In this document: in pieces, positions 54,635 through 62,101 of the stretch
Numbering within the stretch: position 1 is the stretch's first letter
How the letters are laid out: the number at the start of each line of letters is the position of its first letter
Source: Streptococcus oralis
Lineage (GTDB): Bacteria; Bacillota; Bacilli; Lactobacillales; Streptococcaceae
Direction: 5' to 3'
NCBI RefSeq assembly: GCF_001983955.1
Contig: NZ_CP019562.1
Span: 62,001 to 126,000, forward strand
DNA: 64,000 bases
Translations under genes and position numbers: made by a program
Notes under the pieces: generated by a model
Seen by the model: the letters and a program-made list of their open reading frames with translations, nothing else
The model's database searches: none
What the model was told of the DNA's origin: nothing

Positions 54635-56485
54635 ATGAATAAAAAACTAACAGATTATGTGATTGATCTGGTTGAAATTTTAAATAAACAGCAAAAACAA
54701 GTGTTTTGGGGGATATTCGATATTCTGAGTATGGTGGTTTCTATCATCGTATCTTATATCTTGTTTTATGGCCTTATAAATCCTGCGCCTGTGGATTATG
54801 TAATCTACACTCTTTTAGCCTTCCTCCTCTATCAAATCATGATTGCGTTTTGGGGGCTAAATGCTAGTATTAGTCGTTATAGCAAGATTACGGATTTCAT
54901 GAAAATCTTTTTCGGAGTGATGCTCAGCAGTGTTCTTTCTTATGGGATCTGCTATGCCTTTCTTCCATTGTTTTCTATCCGTTTCATCGTACTCTTCATT
55001 TTGTTGAGTACCTTCCTCATCTTGCTTCCTCGTATCACTTGGCAGTTGATTTATTCTAAACGTAAAAAAGGTAGTGGAGATGGAGAGCATCGCCGTACCT
55101 TCTTGATTGGTGCTGGTGATGGTGGCGCCCTCTTTATGAACAGCTACCAACATCCAACTAGCGACCTTGAGCTAGTGGGGATTTTGGATAACGATGAAAA
55201 GAAAAAGGGACAAAAACTAGGTGGGATCCCAGTTCTGGGCTCTTATGATAATCTACCTGAATTGGCTAAACGTCACCAAATCGAGCGTGTTATCGTAGCG
55301 ATCCCTTCGCTTGACCCATCAGAGTACGAACGCATCTTACAGATGTGTAATAAGCTAGGCGTCAAATGTTACAAGATGCCTAAGGTTGAGACAGTCGTTC
55401 AAGGACTCCATCAACCAGGTAGTGGTTTCCAGAAAATTGATATCACAGACCTTTTGGGCCGTCAGGAAATTCGTCTTGACGAATCGCGTCTGGGTACAGA
55501 AATTACTGGAAAGACTATCTTGGTGACAGGGGCTGGTGGTTCGATTGGTTCGGAGATTTGTCGCCAGGTTAGTCGCTTTAATCCCGAGCGTATTGTCTTA
55601 CTTGGACATGGTGAAAACTCAATCTATCTCGTTTATCATGAATTGATCCGTACATTCCAAGGGATTGATTATGTTCCTGTTATTGCAGATATTCAGGACT
55701 ATGACCGTCTCTTGCAGGTGTTTGAGCAGTACAAACCAGCTATCGTTTACCATGCTGCAGCCCACAAACACGTTCCGATGATGGAGCGCAATCCAAAAGA
55801 AGCCTTCAAGAACAATATCCTCGGTACCTACAATGTTGCCAAGGCTGTTGATGAAGCCAAAGTACCTAAGATGGTCATGATTTCGACTGACAAGGCGGTC
55901 AATCCACCGAATGTTATGGGTGCGACTAAGCGCGTGGCAGAATTGATTGTCACTGGCTTTAACCAACGTAGTAAATCAACCTACTGTGCAGTTCGTTTTG
56001 GGAATGTTCTCGGTAGTCGTGGTAGCGTGATTCCTGTCTTTGAACATCAGATTGCTGAAGGCGGTCCTGTAACGGTGACAGACTTCCGTATGACACGTTA
56101 CTTCATGACCATTCCAGAGGCTAGCCGTTTAGTAATCCATGCTGGCGCTTATGCTAAGGACGGAGAAGTCTTTATCCTCGATATGGGCAAACCAGTTAAG
56201 ATCTATGACTTGGCTAAGAAAATGGTCCTTCTAAGTGGGCACACGGAAAGTGAAATTCCAATCGTTGAGGTCGGTATCCGACCAGGTGAAAAACTCTATG
56301 AAGAACTCTTAGTTTCGACCGAGTTGGTTGATAACCAAGTCATGGACAAAATTTTCGTTGGTAAGGTAAATGTCATGCCGCTAGAAGCTATTGATCAAAA
56401 GATTGAAGAGTTCCGTTCACTCAGTGGAGATGAGCTCAAAGAAGCCATCATTTCCTTTGCAAATGAGACAACTCATGCTGAGTAA
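54635..56485 (+). CDS. Membrane-bound nucleotide-sugar 4,6-dehydratase, CapD/WbpM type
   Basis: A 616-residue protein. Four N-terminal membrane spans (about 25-130), a first Rossmann domain with LIGAGDGGALFM, and a C-terminal short-chain dehydratase domain (about 285-590) with NAD motif VTGAGGSIGSEICRQ and the segments YHAAAHKHVPMMERN and STDKAVNPPNVMGATKR. The large WbpM/CapD type makes UDP-4-keto-6-deoxy-GlcNAc, the precursor of bacillosamine- or FucNAc-type sugars. The usual catalytic Tyr position appears changed to Met (NVMGATK), as is known for this subclass. Works with the GT2 upstream (inference). Confidence 0.9.
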   Translation: MNKKLTDYVIDLVEILNKQQKQVFWGIFDILSMVVSIIVSYILFYGLINPAPVDYVIYTLLAFLLYQIMIAFWGLNASISRYSKITDFMKIFFGVMLSSVLSYGICYAFLPLFSIRFIVLFILLSTFLILLPRITWQLIYSKRKKGSGDGEHRRTFLIGAGDGGALFMNSYQHPTSDLELVGILDNDEKKKGQKLGGIPVLGSYDNLPELAKRHQIERVIVAIPSLDPSEYERILQMCNKLGVKCYKMPKVETVVQGLHQPGSGFQKIDITDLLGRQEIRLDESRLGTEITGKTILVTGAGGSIGSEICRQVSRFNPERIVLLGHGENSIYLVYHELIRTFQGIDYVPVIADIQDYDRLLQVFEQYKPAIVYHAAAHKHVPMMERNPKEAFKNNILGTYNVAKAVDEAKVPKMVMISTDKAVNPPNVMGATKRVAELIVTGFNQRSKSTYCAVRFGNVLGSRGSVIPVFEHQIAEGGPVTVTDFRMTRYFMTIPEASRLVIHAGAYAKDGEVFILDMGKPVKIYDLAKKMVLLSGHTESEIPIVEVGIRPGEKLYEELLVSTELVDNQVMDKIFVGKVNVMPLEAIDQKIEEFRSLSGDELKEAIISFANETTHAE

Positions 56486-56521
56486 GAGTGTCCATCTACC
56501 TTCATAATGAAACAACTATCG

Positions 56522-56556
56522 CCAGTTTTCTGAGGGAATCAGAAAGCTGGTTTTTA
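56522..56556 (+). terminator. Terminator after the CapD-like gene
   Basis: CCAG-TTTTCTGA pairs with TCAGAAA-CTGG (one bulge), followed by TTTTT. The following 175 bases to the DUF805 gene show no other recognisable feature. Confidence 0.8.
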
Positions 56557-56733
56557 TAAATAGAGAGTAGAGAACATCGTCTCTTTCAAAGGTTTAATAA
56601 GCGCAACTATTCAAGGTACGATGTTATGTGATCTATCAGGAGAATGATTTCAGACAATCTAAAAACTACCTCTATTTTTAGCTAGTAATATAATTTTGCG
56701 AAATAAATATTAAAATCAAAAGGAGATTTTTGT

Positions 56734-57156
56734 ATGCTGAGTGCTATTAGGAGTTTTTTCAAAGGCTATGCAAATTTTTCTGGTCGTTCCACACGTCCAG
56801 AATTTTGGTGGATTTGGCTACTAAATATGGTGATTTTCTTGCCCGCCTACTACTCACTTTTTACTGGAGTAGAATCTGATAAAGCCATCAGGAATATTGC
56901 GGTCTTCAGTATGTGTATTATTTTGTTTATAGTAGAGTTTGTTCCTCTACTAGCACTGATAGTACGTCGCTTACGAGATGTGGGTATCCATTGGGCCTAT
57001 ATTTTTATTGTATTTGTTCCTTTGGGTGCAATAACACTGCTCGTTATGCTCGCTATGCCAAGTCAACGATTTGGAGAAAAAGTGATAGAGAATAGTGAAA
57101 AAGATAAAGAGAATACGGAAGACTCTCGGTTTGAAGAAATGGTACGAAAATATTAA
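56734..57156 (+). CDS. DUF805 membrane protein
   Basis: A 140-residue protein with the DUF805 signature at the N-terminus (YANFSGRSTRPEFWWIWL) and three to four membrane spans. The signature LIVRRLRDVGIHWAYIFI and a short charged tail follow. AAAGGAG precedes the start. DUF805 proteins are common, uncharacterised inner-membrane proteins. Directly downstream lies the decayed end of a second copy. Confidence 0.88.
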   Translation: MLSAIRSFFKGYANFSGRSTRPEFWWIWLLNMVIFLPAYYSLFTGVESDKAIRNIAVFSMCIILFIVEFVPLLALIVRRLRDVGIHWAYIFIVFVPLGAITLLVMLAMPSQRFGEKVIENSEKDKENTEDSRFEEMVRKY

Positions 57157-57169
57157 GATATTTCTACTC

Positions 57170-57346
57170 TATTTAAAAACGTCTGAGTCGCTTCGCAGCT
57201 TACGGGATGCTGGTTTCCACTGAGCCTTTATCTTCATTGATTTGGTTCCTATCGTTGGAGCGATTGCTCTTATTGTGATGCTTGCTTGGCCAAGTAAGAA
57301 GGATGAAGATACAGATACTGAAGAACAGGATCAAATTACTGCTTAA
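57170..57346 (+). pseudogene. Decayed DUF805 paralogue
   Basis: One reading frame from about 57170 to the TAA at 57344-57346 gives SLRSLRDAGFH, then a TGA at 57221-57223 where the family has Trp, then AFIFIDLVPIVGAIALIVML and an acidic tail (SKKDEDTDTEEQDQ). It matches the C-terminal half of DUF805 but has no N-terminal half, no start and an internal stop. It is a remnant of a tandem duplication or of recombination between two copies. Confidence 0.85.
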
Positions 57347-57384
57347 GCATGGAGTTGATTCCTTCTGATAGTAACAAGATATAA

Positions 57385-57428
57385 AAAAATACTCCTCAAC
57401 CTAGTTTACTAGTGTTAGGAGTATTTTT
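57385..57428. terminator. Bidirectional terminator
   Basis: AAAAATACTCCT-AAC pairs with GTT-AGGAGTATTTTT; it faces the HAD gene on the minus strand. Confidence 0.88.
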
Positions 57429-57434
57429 GTATGG

Positions 57435-58064
57435 TTAGAGCTGGCTAATGATATCATCAATGGTATGGGCAATCCAGTCAGGTTGATAGCTGAGCAAATC
57501 AGCCTCTTCTCCAAATCCCCAAGTAACAGCGAACTTTTTAATGCCAGTTTCTTGGGCTCCGATCATGTCAAACTTGGTATCCCCAATGATGAGGACTTGG
57601 TCTGCAGGGAGTTGATGTGTTTGCAAGGCGTAACGGATGACATCCGCCTTGTGTGGCGTTTCAGGACTAGAACCGTAAATGCCCTCAAAGAAATGATGGA
57701 TTCCCAGATTTTTAGTCATATCATGAGCAGTAGGAGTATTCTTTGTTGTAGTGATATAGAGAGGGTAGTTTTGTGAAAGTTCTTGAAGCAATTCCGTTAT
57801 TCGGGGGAAAAGCTCTGCTTCGTGGATCCCTCTTTCCTTGTAGTAAGAGCGGTAGATTTGCACAGCTTCTGAGATTTGCTCCTTGGGAAGACATGTTGCA
57901 AAACTACTTTCAAGGGGCGGTCCCATAAAACCACGAATGGTTTTGGCATCAGGGCTTGGAACTCCTAGCTCTTTAAAGGTATGGGTAAAGGCATTGTGGA
58001 TCCCGATGGAACTGTCAACCAGGGTTCCGTCTAGATCAAAAAAGATTGCTGAGATAGAGGGCAT
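57435..58064 (-). CDS. HAD-family phosphatase (phosphoglycolate phosphatase-like)
   Basis: A 209-residue HAD hydrolase. Motif I is FFDLDGTLVDS, motif II the Thr of YITTTKNTPT, motif III Lys in PHKADVIRY, and motif IV GDTKFDMIGAQ. The small helical cap domain (about 15-80) is of the PGP/Gph type. It probably dephosphorylates a small phosphometabolite; the substrate cannot be told from sequence. It follows sdaAA by 27 bases with AGGAG before its start, so it may be in the serine dehydratase operon. Confidence 0.88.
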   Translation of the reverse strand: MPSISAIFFDLDGTLVDSSIGIHNAFTHTFKELGVPSPDAKTIRGFMGPPLESSFATCLPKEQISEAVQIYRSYYKERGIHEAELFPRITELLQELSQNYPLYITTTKNTPTAHDMTKNLGIHHFFEGIYGSSPETPHKADVIRYALQTHQLPADQVLIIGDTKFDMIGAQETGIKKFAVTWGFGEEADLLSYQPDWIAHTIDDIISQL

Positions 58065-58091
58065 AGTTTCTCCTAATAGATATAGATAAGC

Positions 58092-58964
58092 TTATTCTCC
58101 GAAGATTTCTTTTTGTAGGCGGCGACCAGTAGGTGTAGCGGCGAGTCCACCCTCGGCCGTTTCACGAAAGGCAGTTGGAAGACTTGATCCGACTTGGTAC
58201 ATAGCATCGATGACTTCGTCAACAGGGATCTTAGACTCGATACCTGCCAAGGCCATGTCTGCTGCGATAAAGGCAAAGCTAGCTCCCATGGCATTTCGTT
58301 TGACACACGGAACTTCAACCAAACCGGCAACAGGGTCACAGATGAGGCCCAGCATATTTTTAATGACAAAGGCAATGGCTTGGCTAGCCTGATAGGGGCT
58401 TCCACCTGCAGCCAAGGTCAAGGCTGCGGCACTCATGGCAGAGGCAGAGCCGACTTCGGCCTGACAGCCACCTTCAGCACCTGAGATAGAGGCATTGTTT
58501 GCGATAACTAGTCCAAAGGCACCCGCAGCAAAGAGGAAATCTAGCTGTTCTTCGTGGGTAAGGTCTAATTTTTGGATAGCAGCAGTGAGAACGGCTGGCA
58601 GACAGCCGGCACTTCCTGCGGTTGGGGTGGCGCAGACCAAGCCCATCTTCGCATTGTGTTCATTGACCGCGATGGCATTACGGGCTGCTGATAGGATGGT
58701 AAAGTCCGACAAGGCCTTGCCACTTTTGAGATGACGGTCTAGTTTGGCCGCGTCTCCACCCGTTAAGCCACTACGGGATTTATTTTCACTGAGGCCGAGC
58801 TCGACAGAGGCTTTCATGACTTCTAGATTGCGTTCCATGAGGAGGAGAACTTCTGGGCGTTCCCGACCGGTTAGTTGATATTCTGTCGCAATCATGAGTT
58901 CTGCGACATTTCCTTGGAAGTCTAGATCTGCTTGCTCGACCAATTCTTTGATAGAATAAAACAT
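58092..58964 (-). CDS. sdaAA: L-serine dehydratase, alpha subunit (Fe-S)
   Basis: A 290-residue iron-sulfur L-serine deaminase subunit that makes pyruvate and ammonia from serine. Cysteines expected for the 4Fe-4S cluster are in VCATPTAGSAGCLPAVL, GGCQAEVGSAS and ICDPVAGLVEVPCVKRNA. GGAGG precedes the start. The beta subunit gene ends 8 bases upstream, so the pair is one transcription unit; two-subunit SdaA is the usual form in Firmicutes. Confidence 0.95.
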   Translation of the reverse strand: MFYSIKELVEQADLDFQGNVAELMIATEYQLTGRERPEVLLLMERNLEVMKASVELGLSENKSRSGLTGGDAAKLDRHLKSGKALSDFTILSAARNAIAVNEHNAKMGLVCATPTAGSAGCLPAVLTAAIQKLDLTHEEQLDFLFAAGAFGLVIANNASISGAEGGCQAEVGSASAMSAAALTLAAGGSPYQASQAIAFVIKNMLGLICDPVAGLVEVPCVKRNAMGASFAFIAADMALAGIESKIPVDEVIDAMYQVGSSLPTAFRETAEGGLAATPTGRRLQKEIFGE

Positions 58965-58972
58965 GTTTCCTC

Positions 58973-59644
58973 CTACTTAAAGAAATTGACATTGTGGAGA
59001 TGAGGGATTTTTCGGATTTCTTCAATCGCCTCTTCGCAACTTCGACTATCGACTTCGATAATCATGATGGCTTTTTCTCCAGCTTTTTCTCGAGTCACAT
59101 TCATCTGAGCGATGTTGATATCGAAACGAGAGAGGGCTTCAGTAACATGAGCAATCATACCTGGAACATCCTGATGCACGATGATAATGGTTGGTGTGTT
59201 CATGTTGAGAGAGACAGCAAAGCCGTTAAGTTCCGTAACCTGGATATTTCCTCCACCGATGGAAATTCCTGTCACACTGATGGACTTGTGTTCATTCTTC
59301 ACAGTAATTTTAGTGGTATTAGGATGAGGGGCATTGCTGTCCTTCTGAATGGTCCAGACAATCTTGATACCGCGTTTATGGGCAATCTCTAGGCTATTTG
59401 GAATGTCGGGATCGTCCGTATCCATACCTAATATACCAGCGACGAGAGCAAGGTCGGTTCCATGACCACGGTAGGTTTTGGCAAATGAATTAAATAATTG
59501 GAATTCGACTTCTGTCGGCGTATCATCAAAGATGGAAGAGACGATTTTCCCAATACGAACAGCACCAGCAGTATGGCTACTTGATGGGCCAATCATAACT
59601 GGTCCGATAATATCAAAGACAGATTGAAAACGAAGTGAGTGCAT
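58973..59644 (-). CDS. sdaAB: L-serine dehydratase, beta subunit (ACT domain)
   Basis: A 223-residue partner of SdaAA. The N-terminal part has SVFDIIGPVMIGPSSSHTAG, the conserved serine-rich site of the family. The C-terminal about 75 residues are an ACT domain (IIIVHQDVPGMIAHVTEALS) that probably binds serine or another effector. It is the first gene of the sda unit. A TATAAT lies on the minus strand near 59685, but no good -35 accompanies it. Confidence 0.94.
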   Translation of the reverse strand: MHSLRFQSVFDIIGPVMIGPSSSHTAGAVRIGKIVSSIFDDTPTEVEFQLFNSFAKTYRGHGTDLALVAGILGMDTDDPDIPNSLEIAHKRGIKIVWTIQKDSNAPHPNTTKITVKNEHKSISVTGISIGGGNIQVTELNGFAVSLNMNTPTIIIVHQDVPGMIAHVTEALSRFDINIAQMNVTREKAGEKAIMIIEVDSRSCEEAIEEIRKIPHLHNVNFFK

Positions 59645-59821
59645 CTGTTTCCCCTTACAAAGATTCTTATATCTATTATATCAAAGAATGGACCTCTGCG
59701 CTTATTTCCCTTATCAAAAGCTTAAAATGATTAAAGATAGTATAAAATAAGGTCTTTTGTGACAAAAACCTCCATAAAACGGTAAATATAAAACATTTTT
59801 GTAATATTTCTACATAAAACC

Positions 59822-59838
59822 GTTAAACAACGGTAACA
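59822..59838 (-). promoter_or_regulatory. WalR-like box and hairpin before the LysM gene
   Basis: On the minus strand TGTTAC-CGTTG-TTTAAC, one base off the WalR consensus, overlapping the perfect hairpin CCGTT-AAAC-AACGG (59820-59833). It lies about 50 bases before the LysM start codon. Moderate support only. Confidence 0.4.
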
Positions 59839-59885
59839 TTCGAGGAGTAGAATAGTATCATAGATAAAAAGGAGAATTTTTAGAT

Positions 59886-60506
59886 ATGTCATTAACAACT
59901 AAAAAAATTAAAACAACTATCGCAGGAGTAGCAGCTTTGCTTGCTTTCTTTGCTCCATCACTTGCATCTGCCCAAGAAACTGTAACTTACACAGTTAAAT
60001 CAGGTGATACTCTTTCAGAAATCGCTGAGAAGTACAACACAACTGTTGAAAAATTGGCGGCAAAAAACAACATCAAAGATATTCATCTTATCTATGTTGA
60101 CCAAGTTTTGGTTATTGAAGGAACAGCTTCTACTGCAGCTCCAGCAGCAACAACGGAAGAAACAGCTCCAGTAGCTACAGAAACAGTTGAAGAAGCTCCA
60201 GCAACAACAACTTATGAAGCACCAGCTGCACCAGCAGCTCCAGCAGCAGAAAGCAACACTGCATCAGCTTCTACTGTAAGCGGTTCTGAAGCAGAAGCCA
60301 AAGAATGGATCGCTCAAAAAGAATCAGGTGGTAGCTACACAGCTACAAACGGACGTTACATCGGACGTTACCAATTGACAGATTCATACTTGAACGGTGA
60401 CTACTCAGCTGAAAACCAAGAACGTGTTGCAGATGCCTACGTTGCAGGACGTTACGGTTCATGGACAGCTGCCAAGAACTTCTGGCTTAACAACGGTTGG
60501 TATTAA
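59886..60506 (+). CDS. Secreted LysM wall protein with lysozyme-like C-terminus
   Basis: A 206-residue exported protein. Signal peptide of about 30 residues ending ASAQE; a LysM domain (about 33-77) reading VTYTVKSGDTLSEIAEKYN; an Ala/Pro/Thr/Glu linker (about 80-135); and a C-terminal transglycosylase-like domain (about 138-206) with EWIAQKESGGSYTATNGRYI then GRYQL and ending WTAAKNFWLNNGWY. The Glu of AQKESGG sits where the catalytic Glu of this fold is expected. It probably binds and trims peptidoglycan during growth. The pneumococcal homologue belongs to the VicRK (WalRK) regulon as I recall, and a WalR-like motif is seen upstream. Confidence 0.9.
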   Translation: MSLTTKKIKTTIAGVAALLAFFAPSLASAQETVTYTVKSGDTLSEIAEKYNTTVEKLAAKNNIKDIHLIYVDQVLVIEGTASTAAPAATTEETAPVATETVEEAPATTTYEAPAAPAAPAAESNTASASTVSGSEAEAKEWIAQKESGGSYTATNGRYIGRYQLTDSYLNGDYSAENQERVADAYVAGRYGSWTAAKNFWLNNGWY

Positions 60507-60512
60507 GAATAC

Positions 60513-60536
60513 AAGAGTCCTTTAGGGCTCTTTTTT
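60513..60536. terminator. Terminator shared by LysM and rgg genes
   Basis: AAGAG-CC / GG-CTCTT stem with TTTTTT. The rgg stop codon (60522-60524) lies in the loop. Confidence 0.8.
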
Positions 60537-61385
60537 GTTTACAAAGATGTTAACTTCTCGCTCTAGCTCTGTTAGTAAGTGTTCATCTTCTACTAGTTTA
60601 GCTAAGGAGAGTCCATTCTGTATCAACTGAGCATCATTAGCACAAATGCCGATACGAATATAGGAAAACGCAAGTGTATCGTACTGTTTGCTTGCTTTTG
60701 CCTCCTCTAAGAGAGTGTAGCAAAGCTGTTTGCAAAGCAACTTATCACCATTGTAAAGATAAAGAGTTGAGAGATTCAGAAGCAACATCATACGAAGCTG
60801 AAAGACAGGACTATAGTGTTTATAAACCTCTAGTCGTTCGAGAATTTTTTCGGTAATCTGATGAATATACTCCATAGGAAAAGCAAAGAGAATGGTATTA
60901 AGGACTTTGAGGTCACTCTCATACCAAGTATCTTGTTTCTCAATCTTATCCCATAATCTGTTTACAATGTTGTCAACCTTACTTGACAATTTTTCTATCC
61001 CATTTTCACGGATGTAGATAACGATTTCGAGCATATCTTGCAACTGCTGGATGGGAAAATCATGATGTGTTTTTAGATAATGTTGGCATTTTTTGAGTAA
61101 TTTACTTAAGTCGCTCGTACCACTAATAGAAGCCATTTTTAGAAAAGTCTGCATGATAGTTGATCGTTCACTTGGGTGGTAGAGATGGCAAATATATTCA
61201 AACTCTTCAAAACTCATATTAATTTGCTGGAGAAGAAATTCCATATTCTCATATTTTGGAGTTGTCTTGCCACTTTCTATTTTTGATAGGCTGGTTCTTG
61301 AGAGAACACCCCCACAGACCTCTTCTTGAGTCAATCCTTTTGACTCACGGATTTCTTTATAAACATTTCCAAAATCGTAGCGCAT
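60522..61385 (-). CDS. Rgg-family peptide-responsive regulator
   Basis: A 287-residue regulator with the usual Rgg length. ATG at 61385 follows AAGGAGGG; the ORF to 61418 adds unrelated residues. The N-terminal XRE-type HTH (about 5-65) contains KEIRESKGLTQEEVCGG then LSRTSLSKIESGKTTPKYEN. The remaining about 220 residues are helical repeats (TPR-like) that bind short peptides in RRNPP regulators. Cys and Gly in EEVCGGVLSRTSLS match known Rggs. It is divergent from a tiny hydrophobic peptide gene and a bacteriocin operon, and a 21-base direct repeat stands before each transcription unit. It is likely the receptor of that peptide. Confidence 0.88.
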   Translation of the reverse strand: MRYDFGNVYKEIRESKGLTQEEVCGGVLSRTSLSKIESGKTTPKYENMEFLLQQINMSFEEFEYICHLYHPSERSTIMQTFLKMASISGTSDLSKLLKKCQHYLKTHHDFPIQQLQDMLEIVIYIRENGIEKLSSKVDNIVNRLWDKIEKQDTWYESDLKVLNTILFAFPMEYIHQITEKILERLEVYKHYSPVFQLRMMLLLNLSTLYLYNGDKLLCKQLCYTLLEEAKASKQYDTLAFSYIRIGICANDAQLIQNGLSLAKLVEDEHLLTELEREVNIFVNKKEP

Positions 61386-61397
61386 GATTCCCTCCTT

Positions 61398-61418
61398 ATT
61401 TGTGAAAAAAGTTAACAA
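61398..61418 (-). repeat. Rgg-operator-like direct repeat, copy 1
   Basis: TTTGTGAAAAA followed by AGTTAACAA, next to the rgg ribosome site. It matches copy 2 at 20 of 21 positions, same orientation. Confidence 0.7.
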
Positions 61419-61485
61419 TAAATTGAAACTGATTAAAAATATTGTATCATAGTAATATAAAAAGTAAAAAAGAAATCTAAAATAA

Positions 61486-61506
61486 ATTTGTGAAAAAGGT
61501 TAACAA
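61486..61506 (+). repeat. Rgg-operator-like direct repeat, copy 2
   Basis: TTTGTGAAAAA followed by GGTTAACAA, ending three bases before the -35 of the peptide gene. 88 bases from copy 1. Confidence 0.7.
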
Positions 61507-61509
61507 ATT

Positions 61510-61538
61510 TTACGACAAGGTATATTGTATTTTATAAT
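61510..61538 (+). promoter_or_regulatory. Promoter of the peptide-bacteriocin operon
   Basis: TTACGA (61510-61515), 17-base spacer, TATAAT (61533-61538). The -35 is poor, as expected for a promoter that needs an activator; the direct repeat lies immediately upstream. Confidence 0.7.
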
Positions 61539-61568
61539 CAAGATGATGAAGTACTAAGGGGGTACCAA

Positions 61569-61646
61569 ATGTATAAAAAAGTATATCATCTGTTGTTATT
61601 TATATTATGGCTGGCTATTTTCTTCCCTTGGGGATGGCTCTTATAA
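61569..61646 (+). CDS. Short hydrophobic signalling peptide (SHP-like), Trp-rich
   Basis: A 25-codon ORF, too short for usual gene calling, with an excellent ribosome site AAGGGGG. The product starts MYKKVYH, continues with LLLFILWLAIFF and ends PWGWLL. A basic N-terminus, hydrophobic middle and C-terminus of about eight residues that could be the mature pheromone is the design of the SHPs read by Rgg proteins. It lies divergent from an Rgg gene, directly behind the repeat-flanked promoter, and heads the bacteriocin operon. The W-G-W end resembles only in composition the tryptophan-rich XIP of ComR systems. Mature form unknown. Confidence 0.75.
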   Translation: MYKKVYHLLLFILWLAIFFPWGWLL

Positions 61647-61682
61647 AATTTTGATTAAGTAAAAGAAAGGAAGGTGAGTCCA

Positions 61683-61706
61683 ATGGACTTCGATGTTTAC
61701 AAATGA
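61683..61706 (+). CDS. Seven-codon leader ORF before the bacteriocin
   Basis: ATG to TGA encodes MDFDVYK with a strong ribosome site GGAAGGTGAG. Its stop overlaps an ATG at 61703 (ATGA), which opens an in-frame 20-codon N-terminal extension of the bacteriocin gene. Probably a translational leader; function inferred. Confidence 0.5.
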   Translation: MDFDVYK

Positions 61707-61762
61707 ATCAATTCATCTGTTTCTGTGAAACAGTTCAAGATATAAGATGTGAGGAAAATATC

Positions 61763-62047
61763 ATGAAAAAATTAGTAAAAATTGGTGTAGCAACCGTAAT
61801 GGCATGTGGTTTGCTTGCTACTACAAATGTTTTGGCAGTATGGGTAGGTGGTGGTCAATGGAACTATGGAGTAGGTTGGACAGGAACTTTTGGATATTCT
61901 GATTATTTACATTCTACTCGCTCTCATACAGCAACTGTCCGACATGGAGGTAGAATCTCTAGGGATCGTGAAACTCCCGGGGTTTGGGCTCAAGCTTCCC
62001 TTACTAAAATTCCGCCAACAGGATTAGAATATTTCTATGGATTTTAA
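61763..62047 (+). CDS. Lactococcin-972-family bacteriocin
   Basis: A 94-residue precursor. From ATG 61763 (GAGGAAAATATC upstream) a Sec signal peptide runs to about residue 25 (KIGVATVMACGLLATTNVLA). The mature part starts VWVGGGQWNYGVGW and has family marks SDYLHSTRSHTATVRHGG, ETPGVWAQASLTK and the aromatic end LEYFYGF. Lactococcin 972 is an unmodified, dimeric bacteriocin that binds lipid II and stops septum formation. An alternative start at 61703, coupled to the leader ORF, would add 20 residues (MNQFICFCETVQ onward) before the signal; it fits secretion less well. The gene downstream encodes the family's membrane partner. Confidence 0.9.
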   Translation: MKKLVKIGVATVMACGLLATTNVLAVWVGGGQWNYGVGWTGTFGYSDYLHSTRSHTATVRHGGRISRDRETPGVWAQASLTKIPPTGLEYFYGF

Positions 62048-62053
62048 GTGAAA

Positions 62054-62086
62054 TTTTCCCTCTCCTGTTAGGAGAGGGAGAACTTT
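62054..62086 (+). terminator. Hairpin between bacteriocin and immunity gene
   Basis: A 13-pair stem (62054-62066 with 62070-62082, core CCCTCTCCT/AGGAGAGGG) with a 3-base loop and only a weak T run (CTTTATT). Probably a partial terminator or mRNA-stabilising element giving more bacteriocin than membrane protein. Confidence 0.75.
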
Positions 62087-62101
62087 ATTGGAGGTATCTT
62101 T

